A stretch of 64,000 bases of DNA from the NCBI RefSeq assembly GCF_000716435.1, contig NZ_JNWO01000033.1:1-64000 (forward strand), given 5' to 3'. This DNA is from Streptomyces xylophagus. Its GTDB lineage: Bacteria; Actinomycetota; Actinomycetes; Streptomycetales; Streptomycetaceae. Positions 35,387 through 44,847 of the stretch are shown piece after piece. Made by a program: the position numbers and the translations under genes. Numbering within the stretch: the first letter of the stretch is position 1; each line of letters begins with the position of its first letter. The notes under the pieces are model-generated. The model worked only from the letters and a program-made list of their open reading frames with translations, had not been told where the DNA came from and searched no databases.

Positions 35387-36814
35387 ATGACTGACATCAA
35401 GGCGGCATGGGCCGCGATGGGCGGCGATCCCGCTCTGGTCTCGCGAGTGTCGACCGTCGCGCGCCAGGGTGCGCTTGAAGCGCGGCTTCCCGTACGGGAG
35501 TTGGCGCGGGCCTGTGTGGGAGCGTGTGCGTTGGCCGCCGCCGAGTTGGGGGCGCGGCGGGCCGGACTCAGTGGGGTGCCCGGGGTGCGGGTGGACGACG
35601 GGGCCGTCGCCACGGCGTTCGTCAGTGAGCGGCATCTGTTGATCGACGGGCGGGCGCCGGTCACCTTCGCGCCGCTGTCCCGGTTCTGGCGGACGGCCGA
35701 CGGCTGGGTCCGCACCCACGCGAACTATCCGCACCACCGGGCGCGGCTGCTGGGCGCGTTGAAGCTGCCGGAGGACGCGTCGGTGGAGGACGTGGCCGGC
35801 GTGCTCGCCGAGCGGTCCGCCCTGGAGGTCGAGACCACGGTGTACGGCGCCGGAGGTCTCGCGGTCGCACTGCGGACGGCGGAGGAGTGGGCCGCTCACC
35901 CGCAAGGGGTCGCGGTGGCCGGGCGGCCGCTCGTCGAGCGGGAGCGGCTCGACACGGCACGCGCGCGTGTGCTCCCGCCGCTCGACGGCGATCCCTTGCT
36001 GCCCGCCTCCGGGCTGCGCGTGCTCGATCTGACCCGGGTCATCGCGGGCCCGGTCGCCACCCGCACGCTGGCGCTGCTCGGCGCGGACGTGCTGCGCGTG
36101 GACGCCCCGCAGTTGCCGGAGGCCCCGGACGCGCACGCGGACACCGGTTGCGGGAAGCGGTCGACCCGGCTGGACCTCGGTACGGCGGCCGACCGGCGGA
36201 CCTTCGAGGAGTTGCTCGCGCGGGCGGACGTGGTCGTCACCGGGTACCGGCCGGGGGCTCTGGACCGGTTCGGCCTCTCCCCTGAGGACTTGATCGTCCG
36301 CAGGTCCGGGCTGATCGTGGCGCAGTTGTCGGCGTGGGGTGCTTACGGGCCGTGGGGCGACCGGCGCGGGTTCGACAGCCTGGCGCAGGTCGCCACGGGC
36401 ATCGCGGCGATCGAAGGGTCACTGGAGCGGCCCGGTGCGCTGCCCGCGCAGGCCCTCGACCACGGGACCGGGTATCTGCTCGCGGCGGCGGTGCTGCGGG
36501 CGCTGACGGAACAGATGGAGCAGGGTTACAGCCTCGCCCTGCGGCTGGCGCTCGCGCGGACCGCGGCCTGGCTGACGACGGGCGGGGGCGAGCGGGGAGG
36601 GGCGGCCGGAACGGCGTACGAGAGCGAGCGGGGCCGGACGGCACACGAGTCGCGCGGGACGGCGTACAACCAGCCGGATGCCTGGCTGGTCGAGACCGAC
36701 AGCGGTATCGGTCGGCTGCGGCACGCGCTGTCGCCGGTCTCCTTCGCCGGTGGGCCCGCGAACTGGGCGCGTCCGCCGGGTCGTTGGGGCACGGACCCGG
36801 CTCGTTGGGCTTGA
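35387..36814 (+). CDS. CoA-transferase (CaiB/BaiF, class III) with inverted domain order
   Basis: A 475-aa class III CoA-transferase-related protein. The motif that normally opens CaiB proteins, LPASGLRVLDLTRVIAGPVATRTLALLGADVLRVD, appears only at residues 205-239. It is followed by GCGKRSTRLDL, TGYRPGALDRFGL and a GFDSLAQVATGI segment. Residues 95-185 (SRFWRTADGWVRTHANYPHHR ...) instead resemble the later small-domain part of the family. Substrate unknown. An AT-rich palindrome precedes the gene, which may be leaderless. The C-terminus (REGG-rich, about residues 400-425) is low complexity. Confidence 0.82.
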   Translation: MTDIKAAWAAMGGDPALVSRVSTVARQGALEARLPVRELARACVGACALAAAELGARRAGLSGVPGVRVDDGAVATAFVSERHLLIDGRAPVTFAPLSRFWRTADGWVRTHANYPHHRARLLGALKLPEDASVEDVAGVLAERSALEVETTVYGAGGLAVALRTAEEWAAHPQGVAVAGRPLVERERLDTARARVLPPLDGDPLLPASGLRVLDLTRVIAGPVATRTLALLGADVLRVDAPQLPEAPDAHADTGCGKRSTRLDLGTAADRRTFEELLARADVVVTGYRPGALDRFGLSPEDLIVRRSGLIVAQLSAWGAYGPWGDRRGFDSLAQVATGIAAIEGSLERPGALPAQALDHGTGYLLAAAVLRALTEQMEQGYSLALRLALARTAAWLTTGGGERGGAAGTAYESERGRTAHESRGTAYNQPDAWLVETDSGIGRLRHALSPVSFAGGPANWARPPGRWGTDPARWA

Positions 36815-36915
36815 TCCGGGGGTCGACCGGAAACGTACCTATGAGCGGAATGCCGTTCCGCCAGTTGTTTTGTTTGCACTTGCCCGGTTCTGTGGCGGCT
36901 GGTGAAGATCTTGGG

Positions 36916-37926
36916 GTGACCTTGATACGACCGACTGTCGAAGCGGCCGACACCGGCGGCTCCGGGCGGCGCCCCGGTACGCGCCGGGCCGTCGCCGTAC
37001 TGGCCCTGGTGCTGCTCGCCGCGTTGATCCCGCTGCTCGGCCCGTCCGCCGCGCTGCACGGCACCGGGGAGGCCGCCGCGCCCGGTGTCGGCGGCATCGC
37101 GCTGCTGCGGGCGGTGCTGTTCGGGGCGCTGTGCGTCCCCTTGGGCGAGCTGTTCGTGAACCGGCTGGCGCGTACCGTGCCCGGCGCTCCCCCGAACGGC
37201 CCTCGCAGCTGGGCCCCGTACGCGGCCGGGGCCGGTTTCGTCGCCGCGCTGGGGCTCGCGTCGGTCGTGGCGACGGGCAACCTGGTGCCGAGCGGCCTCG
37301 CCCAGATCGACGTCGGGGGCCTCTACCAGTCCCGTGACGGCAAGCTGGCGCTCCTGGAGGTCAACGCGTTCGCCGTGGCGGCCCTGTGCGCCCGCTCGCG
37401 CCGGCCCGGCCTCCAGGTGTGGCCGCTTGCCGCCGTGGTAGTCGCGGAGGCGCTGCGCGCGCACCCGGCAGGCGAACACAGCCCATTGGTCGGCTCCGAG
37501 TTGACCCTGGTGCACCTCACCTGTGCCGCACTGTGGGTAGGCGGTCTGCTGCATGTGCTGCGGACTTTGCGGGAGTGGCGGGGTACCGAGGCGGGGGCCG
37601 CGCTGTTGGGGCTCTACGCGCGCGTGGCCGCCGTACTGCTCGCCGCGATCACCGCCACGGGAGTGTGGAGTTCGCTGCGCCGGATGCCGGTCGGCACGAT
37701 CCTGGACCAGCTGACGACGACGGCGTACGGGCGCACCCTGCTCGCCAAGGTGATCCTCGTCGCCACCGTCGCCGTCCTCGCGCTGTGGTCGCGGTACCGG
37801 CTGCGGCGGGCCGCCGATCCGCTGACCGCCTGTTCACCCGCGCGGGCGGAGGTCGTCGCCCTGGGGGTGGTGGTCATGGTCTCCGGACTGTTGACGGCGT
37901 TGCCGGTGCCGATCCGCTGGCATTGA
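36916..37926 (+). CDS. CopD family copper-resistance membrane protein
   Basis: A 336-aa protein with eight or so membrane helices. The C-terminal half carries the CopD domain (HPAGEHSPLVGSELTLVHLTCAALWVGGLLHVL, then LGLYARVAAVLLAAITATGVWSSL and AYGRTLLAKVILVATVAVLALWSRYRLRR). It probably imports copper or helps load periplasmic copper. No CopC domain is attached. GTG 36916 is preferred; an in-frame ATG at 36841 would add 25 residues. Confidence 0.85.
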   Translation: MTLIRPTVEAADTGGSGRRPGTRRAVAVLALVLLAALIPLLGPSAALHGTGEAAAPGVGGIALLRAVLFGALCVPLGELFVNRLARTVPGAPPNGPRSWAPYAAGAGFVAALGLASVVATGNLVPSGLAQIDVGGLYQSRDGKLALLEVNAFAVAALCARSRRPGLQVWPLAAVVVAEALRAHPAGEHSPLVGSELTLVHLTCAALWVGGLLHVLRTLREWRGTEAGAALLGLYARVAAVLLAAITATGVWSSLRRMPVGTILDQLTTTAYGRTLLAKVILVATVAVLALWSRYRLRRAADPLTACSPARAEVVALGVVVMVSGLLTALPVPIRWH

Positions 37927-37971
37927 TCGACCAGACGATCACCTTGTTCGTCAATGATCGTCAATGGTTGA

Positions 37972-39018
37972 TCAACTGTTGGTGACCATGACCTTCAAGG
38001 CCGTGCGCTCGTCCATCGCCTTGTAGCCGTCGGGTACGCCCTCCAGGTCGACCGTGAGGTCGAAGACGGGCGAGGGGTCGATGGATCCGTCCAGGATGTC
38101 GGGCAGCAGTTCCGGGATGTACGTGCGGACCGGTGCGACTCCGCCGCGCAGCGCGATGTTCCGGTCGAACATGACCCCGAGGTCGAGACCGGTGCCGCTG
38201 CCGTGCGGCACGCCGACGAAGCCGATCGCGCCGCCGTCGCGCGTGATGCCGACGGCCGTGCGCATGGACTGCTCGGTGCCGACGGCCTCCACGACGGCGT
38301 GCGCGCCCTGGCCGCGAGTGAGTTCACGGACCGCCTCGACGGCGGCCTCGCCGCGTGCGGCGACGACGTCGGTGGCGCCGAAGCGGCGGGCGATGTCGGT
38401 GCGGGTCTCGTGGCGGCCGAGCGCGATGATCCGCTCGGCGCCCAGGCGCTTGGCGGCGAGCACGGCGCACAGGCCGACCGCTCCGTCGCCCACGACGGCG
38501 ACGGTGGCGCCCTTGCGGACCCCCGCGCCGAGGGCCGCGTGGTGGCCGGTGCCCAGGACGTCCGACAGGGTCAGCAGCGCGGACAGCAGGTGGTCGTCGG
38601 AGGCCGCGTCCTTCGGCAGCCGTACGAGGGTGCCGTCGGCGAAGGGCACGCGTACCGCCTCGCCCTGGCCGCCGTCGTAGCCCACGGCGCCCCAGAAGCC
38701 GCCGTGCACGCAGGAGGTGGTGAGGCCCTCGCGGCAGTAGTCGCAGACGCCGTCGGACCACACGAAGGGCGCGACCACGAGGTCGCCGGCCTTGACGCCG
38801 CTCACCTCGGAGCCCGTCTCCTCCACGATCCCGAGGAACTCGTGCCCGATCCGCTGCCCCGGCTGCCGGGCCGACTCGCCTCGGTACGCCCACAGGTCGC
38901 TGCCGCAGATGCAGGCGCGCAGCACCCGGACCACGGCGTCGGTGGGCAACTGCACCAAGGGCTCGGGCACGTCCTCCACGCGCATGTCGAACGGGGCGTG
39001 GATGGTGGTGGCGCGCAT
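37972..39018 (-). CDS. Zinc-dependent alcohol dehydrogenase (MDR family)
   Basis: A 348-aa medium-chain dehydrogenase. Catalytic zinc ligands are Cys in CICGSDLW, His-Glu in RIGHEFLG and a later Cys/Asp; a structural zinc loop appears reduced to DYCREGLTTSC. The NAD(P) site is VAVVGDGAVGLCAVLAAKRLGA. The protein starts MRATTIHAPFDMRVEDVPEP. The substrate is not predictable. It is convergent with copD and separated by 45 bp. Confidence 0.92.
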   Translation of the reverse strand: MRATTIHAPFDMRVEDVPEPLVQLPTDAVVRVLRACICGSDLWAYRGESARQPGQRIGHEFLGIVEETGSEVSGVKAGDLVVAPFVWSDGVCDYCREGLTTSCVHGGFWGAVGYDGGQGEAVRVPFADGTLVRLPKDAASDDHLLSALLTLSDVLGTGHHAALGAGVRKGATVAVVGDGAVGLCAVLAAKRLGAERIIALGRHETRTDIARRFGATDVVAARGEAAVEAVRELTRGQGAHAVVEAVGTEQSMRTAVGITRDGGAIGFVGVPHGSGTGLDLGVMFDRNIALRGGVAPVRTYIPELLPDILDGSIDPSPVFDLTVDLEGVPDGYKAMDERTALKVMVTNS

Positions 39019-39060
39019 GGCGAGGATCCTTCTCGTCTCTGGTGTGCTGGTGCGGTGCGC

Positions 39061-39726
39061 TCAGGGGGTGGTCGAGCGCACTTCACGGTACGCCGCCGCC
39101 GGTGCGGGCCGCGCATCGAGGGCGCCCCGGACCAGCAGGAACTGTGCCGCCGCATAGGTCAGCATGATCCAGAAGTCCGGCCCGGGCAGCTGCGGCCAGT
39201 CGGCGACGCCGGTCGCGATGAGGGTGTCGGAGAGCATGAAGAGCGCCCCGCCGAGCCCGGCGACCGGGCCGATCCTGGTGGTCGCGGTGTACGCCATGGC
39301 GGTCAGGAGGGTGCTGTAGCCGGCGACGGGGACACGGAGGCCGGCCGGCAGGCCGGGCCACAGCAGGACGACCAGGGTGACGAGGGCGACGGCGTAGCCG
39401 ACGGCGAGCAGAGCCGCACGCGCGCGTGGCGGGCCGTGGCGCCGGAACAGGACGAGGTAGCAGACGTGACCGGCGGCGAAGGAGGCCATCCCGGCCATGA
39501 AGGCGGGGTCTGTGTCGGAGAGAAGCAGGACGTCGCCGCCCCAGCCGCACAGCAGGGCGGCGACCAGGAGCCGAGGGCCGCCCGCGCGGGCGGCGAACGC
39601 TGCGAGCAGCGGCATGAGCAGCGGCTTGGTGACCAGATGGCCGGCGCGGAAGCCCACGACGAGGGAGACGAGGTCGAGGACTGTTGCGAGGACGAAGGCA
39701 CCCAGCAGCGCCCGGGACGCTCTCAC
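39061..39726 (-). CDS. Lysoplasmalogenase (YhhN/TMEM86 family)
   Basis: A 221-aa eight-helix membrane enzyme of the YhhN family, which hydrolyses the vinyl-ether bond of lysoplasmalogens. Family-typical segments are AGHLVTKPLLMPLLAAF, GWGGDVLLLSD with the conserved Asp pair, and GALFMLSDTLIA. GTG 39726 overlaps the stop of the upstream desaturase gene (GTGA), so the two are translationally coupled and probably act on the same ether-lipid class. Confidence 0.9.
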   Translation of the reverse strand: MRASRALLGAFVLATVLDLVSLVVGFRAGHLVTKPLLMPLLAAFAARAGGPRLLVAALLCGWGGDVLLLSDTDPAFMAGMASFAAGHVCYLVLFRRHGPPRARAALLAVGYAVALVTLVVLLWPGLPAGLRVPVAGYSTLLTAMAYTATTRIGPVAGLGGALFMLSDTLIATGVADWPQLPGPDFWIMLTYAAAQFLLVRGALDARPAPAAAYREVRSTTP

Positions 39727-40589
39727 GCGGCCACGGACTCCTCGGTCTGTTCCACCGCTGCCACCGGCGTCCAGCCCGGTCCCCGGAACACCCGCCCCGC
39801 GCGTTCGCGCCAACTGGTCGCCGCCTTCAGGTCCTTGGCGATGGCGACGTACTCATGGGTGGCGACCTTGATCGGGTTGAATGTGTTGATGTTCTTGGTC
39901 AACCCATAGACCGGCCGCTCAACTTCCGGGACGAACGACCCGAAGAGCCGGTCCCAGATGATGAGGATGCCGCCGAAGTTGCGGTCCAGATAGCCGCCCT
40001 GGGAAGCGTGGTGCACCCGGTGGTGGGACGGCGTATTGAAGACGAACTCAAACCAGCGGGGCAACTTGTCGATCCGCTCGGTGTGGATCCAGAACTGGTA
40101 GACGAGGTTCACCGAGGAGCAGAACGCCAGCGCGGCGGGATGCACGCCCAGGGCGACGAGCGGGACGTAGAAAGGCCACACCGTGAGGGTCGTCCAAGGC
40201 TGGCGCAGGGCCGTGGTGAGGTTGAACCTGCGGCTGGAGTGGTGGACCACGTGGCAGGCCCACAGGATGCGGATGACGTGGTGGCCGCGGTGGGACCAGT
40301 AGTAGAAGAAGTCCTGCCCGAGCAGCATCAGCGGGATCGTCCACCACAGGACGGGCACGCGCAGCGGCGTGAGTTCGTAGATCGCCGTGTAGACCGCGAC
40401 GATCGGGATCTTCCAGAGGAAGTCGAAGACGAGGCTCCCGAGTCCCATGCCGACGCTCGTGGCGGCGTCCTTCGCCCCGTAACCCGCCGCGTCCTCGTCC
40501 GGGTGGACGCGCACGCTGATCATCTCGATCACGGTGAGCAGCACGAAGGCGGGTATCGACCAGAGCACGGCATCGGGCAGGTTCGGCAT
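39723..40589 (-). CDS. Sterol desaturase / fatty acid hydroxylase superfamily protein
   Basis: A 288-aa di-iron membrane oxygenase. The histidine clusters are YYWSHRGHH, HVVHHSSRRFN and HRVHHASQGG, within four membrane helices. Family members hydroxylate or desaturate lipids; some act on alkylglycerols. The direct coupling to a lysoplasmalogenase gene makes an ether-lipid substrate plausible. The start is ATG 40589. The C-terminal 60 residues are soluble. Confidence 0.92.
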   Translation of the reverse strand: MPNLPDAVLWSIPAFVLLTVIEMISVRVHPDEDAAGYGAKDAATSVGMGLGSLVFDFLWKIPIVAVYTAIYELTPLRVPVLWWTIPLMLLGQDFFYYWSHRGHHVIRILWACHVVHHSSRRFNLTTALRQPWTTLTVWPFYVPLVALGVHPAALAFCSSVNLVYQFWIHTERIDKLPRWFEFVFNTPSHHRVHHASQGGYLDRNFGGILIIWDRLFGSFVPEVERPVYGLTKNINTFNPIKVATHEYVAIAKDLKAATSWRERAGRVFRGPGWTPVAAVEQTEESVAA

Positions 40590-40689
40590 GGGTGAACCGT
40601 AGGACCGCAAATCGGCCACGACTAGACGTTGTTACCCACAAGTATTACCGGGGGTATGCGCTTGCTTGTTGGCGATCTCCGCCAACCGG

Positions 40690-41409
40690 TCACACGCCGG
40701 CTGCCCCCAAGAGCGTTCCCGCCGCGTAGGTCACCGCCATCGCCAGCACGCCTCCGGCCACGTTCCGCACGATCGCCGGCTTCGGACCGGCCGCGCCGAG
40801 CCGTGCGCTGGCCCAGCCGGTGAGGACGAGGGCGGCCAGGGACGAGACCACGGTGACGCCGAGGCGCCAGTCGGCCGGGGGCAGGACGATCGCCAGCAGG
40901 GGCAGCAGGGCGCCGACCGTGAAGGACAGGAAGCTCGCCCAGGCCGCGTGCCAGGGGTTGGTGAGGTCGTCGGGGTCGATGCCGAGCTCCACGCTCGCGT
41001 GGGCGCGCAGGGCATCCCGTTGCGTCAGCTGGACCGCTGCCTCCCTGGCCACGTCACGGGTGAGGCCGCGGTCCTGGAGGAGTTCGGTCAACTCCTCCAG
41101 TTCGGCCTCCGGTTGCTCCTTCAGCTCGCGCTTCTCGAGGGCCAGGGCGGCCTTCTCCGAGTCGCGCTGGGTGGAGACGGACACGTACTCCCCCGCCGCC
41201 ATCGACATGGAACCGGCGAGGAGACCCGCGAGACCGGCCGTCAGCAGCGCCGAGCGGTCGGACGTGGCACCGGCCACGCCGACGACGAGACCGGCGGTCG
41301 ACAGGATGCCGTCGTTGGCCCCGAGGACCGCGGCCCGCAGCCAGTTCAGGCGGGAGCCGAGGCTGCCGTTGTGGGCCTCGGAGTGGGACGCTCCGTTGGT
41401 TTCAGTCAC
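40690..41409 (-). CDS. VIT1/CCC1 family metal transporter
   Basis: A 239-aa iron/manganese transporter of the vacuolar-iron-transporter family. Signatures are LRAAVLGANDGILSTAGLVVGVAGA and LAGSMSMAAGEYVSVSTQRD, a charged metal-binding loop with EKRELKEQPEAELEELTELL, then three C-terminal helices (FTVGALLPLLAIVL). It probably exports divalent iron or manganese. It lies 24 bp downstream of the second amidohydrolase gene on the same strand and could be on that transcript, although no functional link is obvious. Confidence 0.92.
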   Translation of the reverse strand: MTETNGASHSEAHNGSLGSRLNWLRAAVLGANDGILSTAGLVVGVAGATSDRSALLTAGLAGLLAGSMSMAAGEYVSVSTQRDSEKAALALEKRELKEQPEAELEELTELLQDRGLTRDVAREAAVQLTQRDALRAHASVELGIDPDDLTNPWHAAWASFLSFTVGALLPLLAIVLPPADWRLGVTVVSSLAALVLTGWASARLGAAGPKPAIVRNVAGGVLAMAVTYAAGTLLGAAGV

Positions 41410-41433
41410 CTCCGGAGGATTCCACCCCCGGTG

Positions 41434-42672
41434 TCACCACACGCGTACCGACGCTCCCCGCGCGAACACCGGGCTCGTGGCGTCCGCCGGCGGTTCGGCG
41501 AGCACCTCCGCGATCTCGCTCACCGTAGGACCGACCTTCGCCGCGATCGGGTCCAGGACGTCGAGGTCGAAGCCGTACACGCGGGCCGCGTTGCCGCCGA
41601 TCATCGCCGCGACCTCGTCGCGCGGCACGCGCGCGTAGGCGAAGCGCAGGCCCTCCCTGGAGTACGGGTACGTACCCTCGTCGTGCGGGTAGTCACTCCC
41701 CCACATGATCTTCTCGATGCCGATGCGGTCACGCAGGGGCACCTCATGGGGGCGCATGAAACTGGCGCCTACGAAGCAGTTGTCGCGCCATACCTCCGAG
41801 GGACCCTTGCCCATCGAAGTGGCGAGCCCCGCGCCGAACTTGGACTCCGCGGTCGATGCCCTCGACGCCTTCGCCGCCGAGGCGACCAGGCGCCCGTGGT
41901 AGTAGTCCAGCATGTCGAGCACCCCGGGTATCCAGCCGGAGCCCTGCTCGGTCAGCACCAGCTTCAGATCCGGGTGCCGGCGGAAGGCGCCGCCGAAGAT
42001 CAGGTGCCACAGGGCGCGGTGCGAGAACCAGGTCGTCTCCACCATGTAGACCGCGCGGGCGGCCGGTTCGTCGCCCAGGGGCGGGGACGCCGAGCCCGCG
42101 TGGTGGTTGACGGGGACGCCGAGTTCCGCGCACACGGCCCAGATGGGGTCGTACGTCGACGAGTACAGCTCGGGCAGTCCCGAGCCGGGTGGAGTGCCGG
42201 GCAGCAGCAGGCCGCCCCTGAGGCCCGCCGCGACGGCCCACCGGATCTCCTGGACGGCCTCCTGGACGTCGTTGAGGAGGATCTGGAAGACACCCGCCCG
42301 TCGGCCCGGCGCAGCCCCGCAGAAATCCGCCAGCCAGCGGTTGTGGGCGCGCAGGCCGGCCCAGCGCCGCTCGAACTCCTCGGGCGCCGGCGCGGGAGCC
42401 ATGAGGGAGCCGGACGGGAAGAACGGCGGGATGGTGTTCGGGAAGACGACCTCCGCGACAATCCCGTCCTGCTCCAGCTCGGCGATCCGCCGCGCGGAGT
42501 TCCAGTTCCTGTCGGCCGTGTCGGCGACCAGGTCCTCGTACGGGTTGACGTACGTGGCCGCCCACGCGTCGAACTCGTCGTGGTACCGCTTCTCCAAGTA
42601 GGGCCTGTAGTCGAGGAGATCGGCGCCCGCGTGGCAGTCCGCCGAAATCACCGTGTACCGGTCGTCGCTCAT
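41434..42672 (-). CDS. Amidohydrolase_2 family protein (second of pair)
   Basis: A 412-aa TIM-barrel metal-dependent hydrolase or decarboxylase of the ACMSD-like family. The N-terminal metal motif is ISADCHAG, where the usual HxH is reduced to DxH. Other family segments are VVFPNTIPPF, GVPVNHHAGS, VLTEQGSGWIPGVLDMLDYYH and the conserved MWGSDYPHDEGTYP with the metal-ligand Asp. ATG 42672 overlaps the stop of the first amidohydrolase (ATGA). Last clear member of a four-gene operon of unknown substrate. Confidence 0.9.
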   Translation of the reverse strand: MSDDRYTVISADCHAGADLLDYRPYLEKRYHDEFDAWAATYVNPYEDLVADTADRNWNSARRIAELEQDGIVAEVVFPNTIPPFFPSGSLMAPAPAPEEFERRWAGLRAHNRWLADFCGAAPGRRAGVFQILLNDVQEAVQEIRWAVAAGLRGGLLLPGTPPGSGLPELYSSTYDPIWAVCAELGVPVNHHAGSASPPLGDEPAARAVYMVETTWFSHRALWHLIFGGAFRRHPDLKLVLTEQGSGWIPGVLDMLDYYHGRLVASAAKASRASTAESKFGAGLATSMGKGPSEVWRDNCFVGASFMRPHEVPLRDRIGIEKIMWGSDYPHDEGTYPYSREGLRFAYARVPRDEVAAMIGGNAARVYGFDLDVLDPIAAKVGPTVSEIAEVLAEPPADATSPVFARGASVRVW

Positions 42673-43952
42673 GGCGTCATCCCCAGCACCGGGAAGTCGT
42701 GGTCGGTCAGCCAGTGCCGGCCCACCTCGCGCGAACGTGCCCAGGACGCCGTCACGGCCGCCTGGTCGTCCTGCTGGCCGAGTTCGGCGGGGGTGGGGCC
42801 GATCCGGCGGGCCAGCGGCTCCAGCGCCGCCGTGTCGAAGCCGAAGGCGTCCGCCGCGGCCAGGCCCAGCATGCGGCGGGTCTCGTCGACCGGGATGTCG
42901 TGGAAGGTGCGGCGCAGCCACGCGCGCGTGTCGGGCCAGGTGCCCTCGGGGTGCGGGAAGTCGCTGCCCCAGAGGATGTTGTCGACGCCGATCTCGTAAC
43001 GCTGGGCCAGTTCGCGGCGCTTGGTGTTGGTGGCGCAGATGAAGACCTGTCGGTCGAGGTACTCGCTCGGCGGCCGTTTCAGCTCCGCGAAGGGCGAGAG
43101 CTTCTTGCCGCCGTGGGCACCCAGGTAGAGGCGGTCCATGAACCACAGTTGGTTCGGCAGCCACCAGCAACCCGACTCCGCGACACCGAACTTGAGGCCG
43201 GGGTGGCGTTCGAAGACCCCGGACCAGAGCAGGAACCACAGCGGCCGGGCGGGCCACCAGGTCACCTCGCTGACGTAGATGCCCAGATGGTCGCCGTACT
43301 CGTGGCGGGGCGCGGCCCCGGAGTGGGTCAGTACGGGCATCGAGCACTCGGCGGCTGCCGCCCACACGGGGTCGTAACGGCGGTCGTGGTAGGGCTCCTT
43401 GTCGACCCACATGGAGGGGATCATCAGGGCGCCGAGGCCGGACTCCTTGGCTCGGTGGATCTCCGCGACTACCTTCTCCGTGGGGGCCGTCACCGGCAAC
43501 AGGGCGACCCCGCAGTGCCGTTCGGGGTTCTCGGAGACGAAGTCGGCGAGCCAACGGTTGTGGGCCTGCGCGCCCGCCATGCCCAACCCGGGGTCCTGGT
43601 CCCCGGAGAGGCCGAGACCGACCCCGAAGGGCGCGGCGGTCTGGCTGTCCACGGCGTCGGCGTCCGGGAAGACCACCTCGGCGGCCACCCCGTCCCCGTC
43701 CAGCTCCTTGAGGCGCTGCGCGGTGTCCCAACCCCCGCGCAGGCCTTCCTCGTTGTCCTGGAACCACTTGGTCGCGAACGCCTCGTTGCGGATGCCGAGC
43801 CGGGTCATCTCCTCGCGGCGGCGGTCGCGTCCGGCGAGGAACTCGTCGAAGTCCCGGTGGAACCGGGCGTCCAGATAGGGCCGGTACTCCTCGGTGGGCA
43901 GCCCGGCGTGGCAGTCGGAGGAGATGATCAGGTACGGCTCCTGGTCGGTCAC
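42669..43952 (-). CDS. Amidohydrolase_2 family protein (first of pair)
   Basis: A 427-aa paralogue of the downstream enzyme. It shows IISSDCHAGLPTEEYRPYLD, VVFPDADAVDSQTAAPFGVG, MPVLTHSGAAPRHEYGD, VAESGCWWLPNQLWFMDRLY and LWGSDFPHPEGTWP. The two copies share layout but differ strongly in the substrate loops, suggesting successive steps or a heteromer. GTG 43952 begins the gene 10 bp after the SDR stop. Confidence 0.9.
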   Translation of the reverse strand: MTDQEPYLIISSDCHAGLPTEEYRPYLDARFHRDFDEFLAGRDRRREEMTRLGIRNEAFATKWFQDNEEGLRGGWDTAQRLKELDGDGVAAEVVFPDADAVDSQTAAPFGVGLGLSGDQDPGLGMAGAQAHNRWLADFVSENPERHCGVALLPVTAPTEKVVAEIHRAKESGLGALMIPSMWVDKEPYHDRRYDPVWAAAAECSMPVLTHSGAAPRHEYGDHLGIYVSEVTWWPARPLWFLLWSGVFERHPGLKFGVAESGCWWLPNQLWFMDRLYLGAHGGKKLSPFAELKRPPSEYLDRQVFICATNTKRRELAQRYEIGVDNILWGSDFPHPEGTWPDTRAWLRRTFHDIPVDETRRMLGLAAADAFGFDTAALEPLARRIGPTPAELGQQDDQAAVTASWARSREVGRHWLTDHDFPVLGMTP

Positions 43953-43962
43953 AACAGCCCCC

Positions 43963-44847
43963 TCAGTCCAGGATGAAGCTCTCTAGGTACGACGGGTTCG
44001 CCCGGTCGAGCATCGAGGCCGCCCGGGCCCTGATCTGGGCGTCACTGTGCTCGCTCTCGGGCAGCAGCCAGAAGCGGTCCGCGCGGATGCCGTCCACGAC
44101 AAGATCGGCGACCTCCTCGACGGGCGTGAAGGCGACCTCCTTGCCCGCCTCCTTCATCGCGGTCTCCCACTGGTCGAGGCTGCGGTAAGGGGTCCTGCGG
44201 GGGCGCTCCTTGGCATACCGGTCGGGCCGGTTGCGGTGCGACTCCCACAGGCCCGTGCGCAGCATGTGCGGCCCCGGGAAGAGCACCGAGGCGCCCACGC
44301 GCGCGTGCTCGGCGCGCAGATGCGCGTACAGGGACTCGGTCATCGTCACGACGGCCGCCTTGGTGACGGCGTACACGGAGGCGGTGGGCAGCGGGGCGAT
44401 ACCGCCGTCCCCGGAAGACGTGTTGACGACATGACCGGGTTGATTCGACTTGATCATCCTCGGCACGAACGCCTGGATGCCATGGAAGACGCCCCACACG
44501 TTGACGGCGAACGCCCACTGCCAGTCGTTCGGTTCGTGCTCCCACATCCGGCCCTCGGCGCCCGAGCCGACGCCCGCGTTGTTGCACAGGACATGGACGG
44601 CGCCGTACGTGTCGTACGCCGACTCGGCGAGATCCAGCACCTGTTGACGTATCCCGACGTCGACCACGCGTGCGTGCACGTCGGCACCGTCGGCGCGCAG
44701 ATCGGCGGCGGCCTTGTCGAGGGCGCCCTGTTCGACGTCGGCGAGCACCACCTTGAGCCCGTCGGCCGCGAACCGCCGCGCCATCGCGAGCCCGATCCCG
44801 CTCGCGGCCCCGGTGACGACGGCGACCTGACCCTCCCTCAGCTCCAT
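43963..44847 (-). CDS. SDR family oxidoreductase
   Basis: A 294-aa classical SDR. It has VVTGAASGIGLAMARRFAADG, CNNAGVG, the catalytic Ser in VNTSSGDGG and Tyr/Lys in YAVTKAAV. The length and the C-terminal EVADLVVDGIRADRFWLLPE match SDRs acting on hydrophobic alcohols or ketones. Its ATG overlaps the stop of the acetoacetate-decarboxylase-like gene by one base (TGATG). Second gene of the catabolic operon. Confidence 0.92.
   Translation of the reverse strand: MELREGQVAVVTGAASGIGLAMARRFAADGLKVVLADVEQGALDKAAADLRADGADVHARVVDVGIRQQVLDLAESAYDTYGAVHVLCNNAGVGSGAEGRMWEHEPNDWQWAFAVNVWGVFHGIQAFVPRMIKSNQPGHVVNTSSGDGGIAPLPTASVYAVTKAAVVTMTESLYAHLRAEHARVGASVLFPGPHMLRTGLWESHRNRPDRYAKERPRRTPYRSLDQWETAMKEAGKEVAFTPVEEVADLVVDGIRADRFWLLPESEHSDAQIRARAASMLDRANPSYLESFILD

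Noticed and set aside
37927..37971. Repeated GTCAAT/GATCGTCAAT motif between copD and the alcohol dehydrogenase
   Set aside because: The short direct repeat lies between convergent genes and is too small to interpret.
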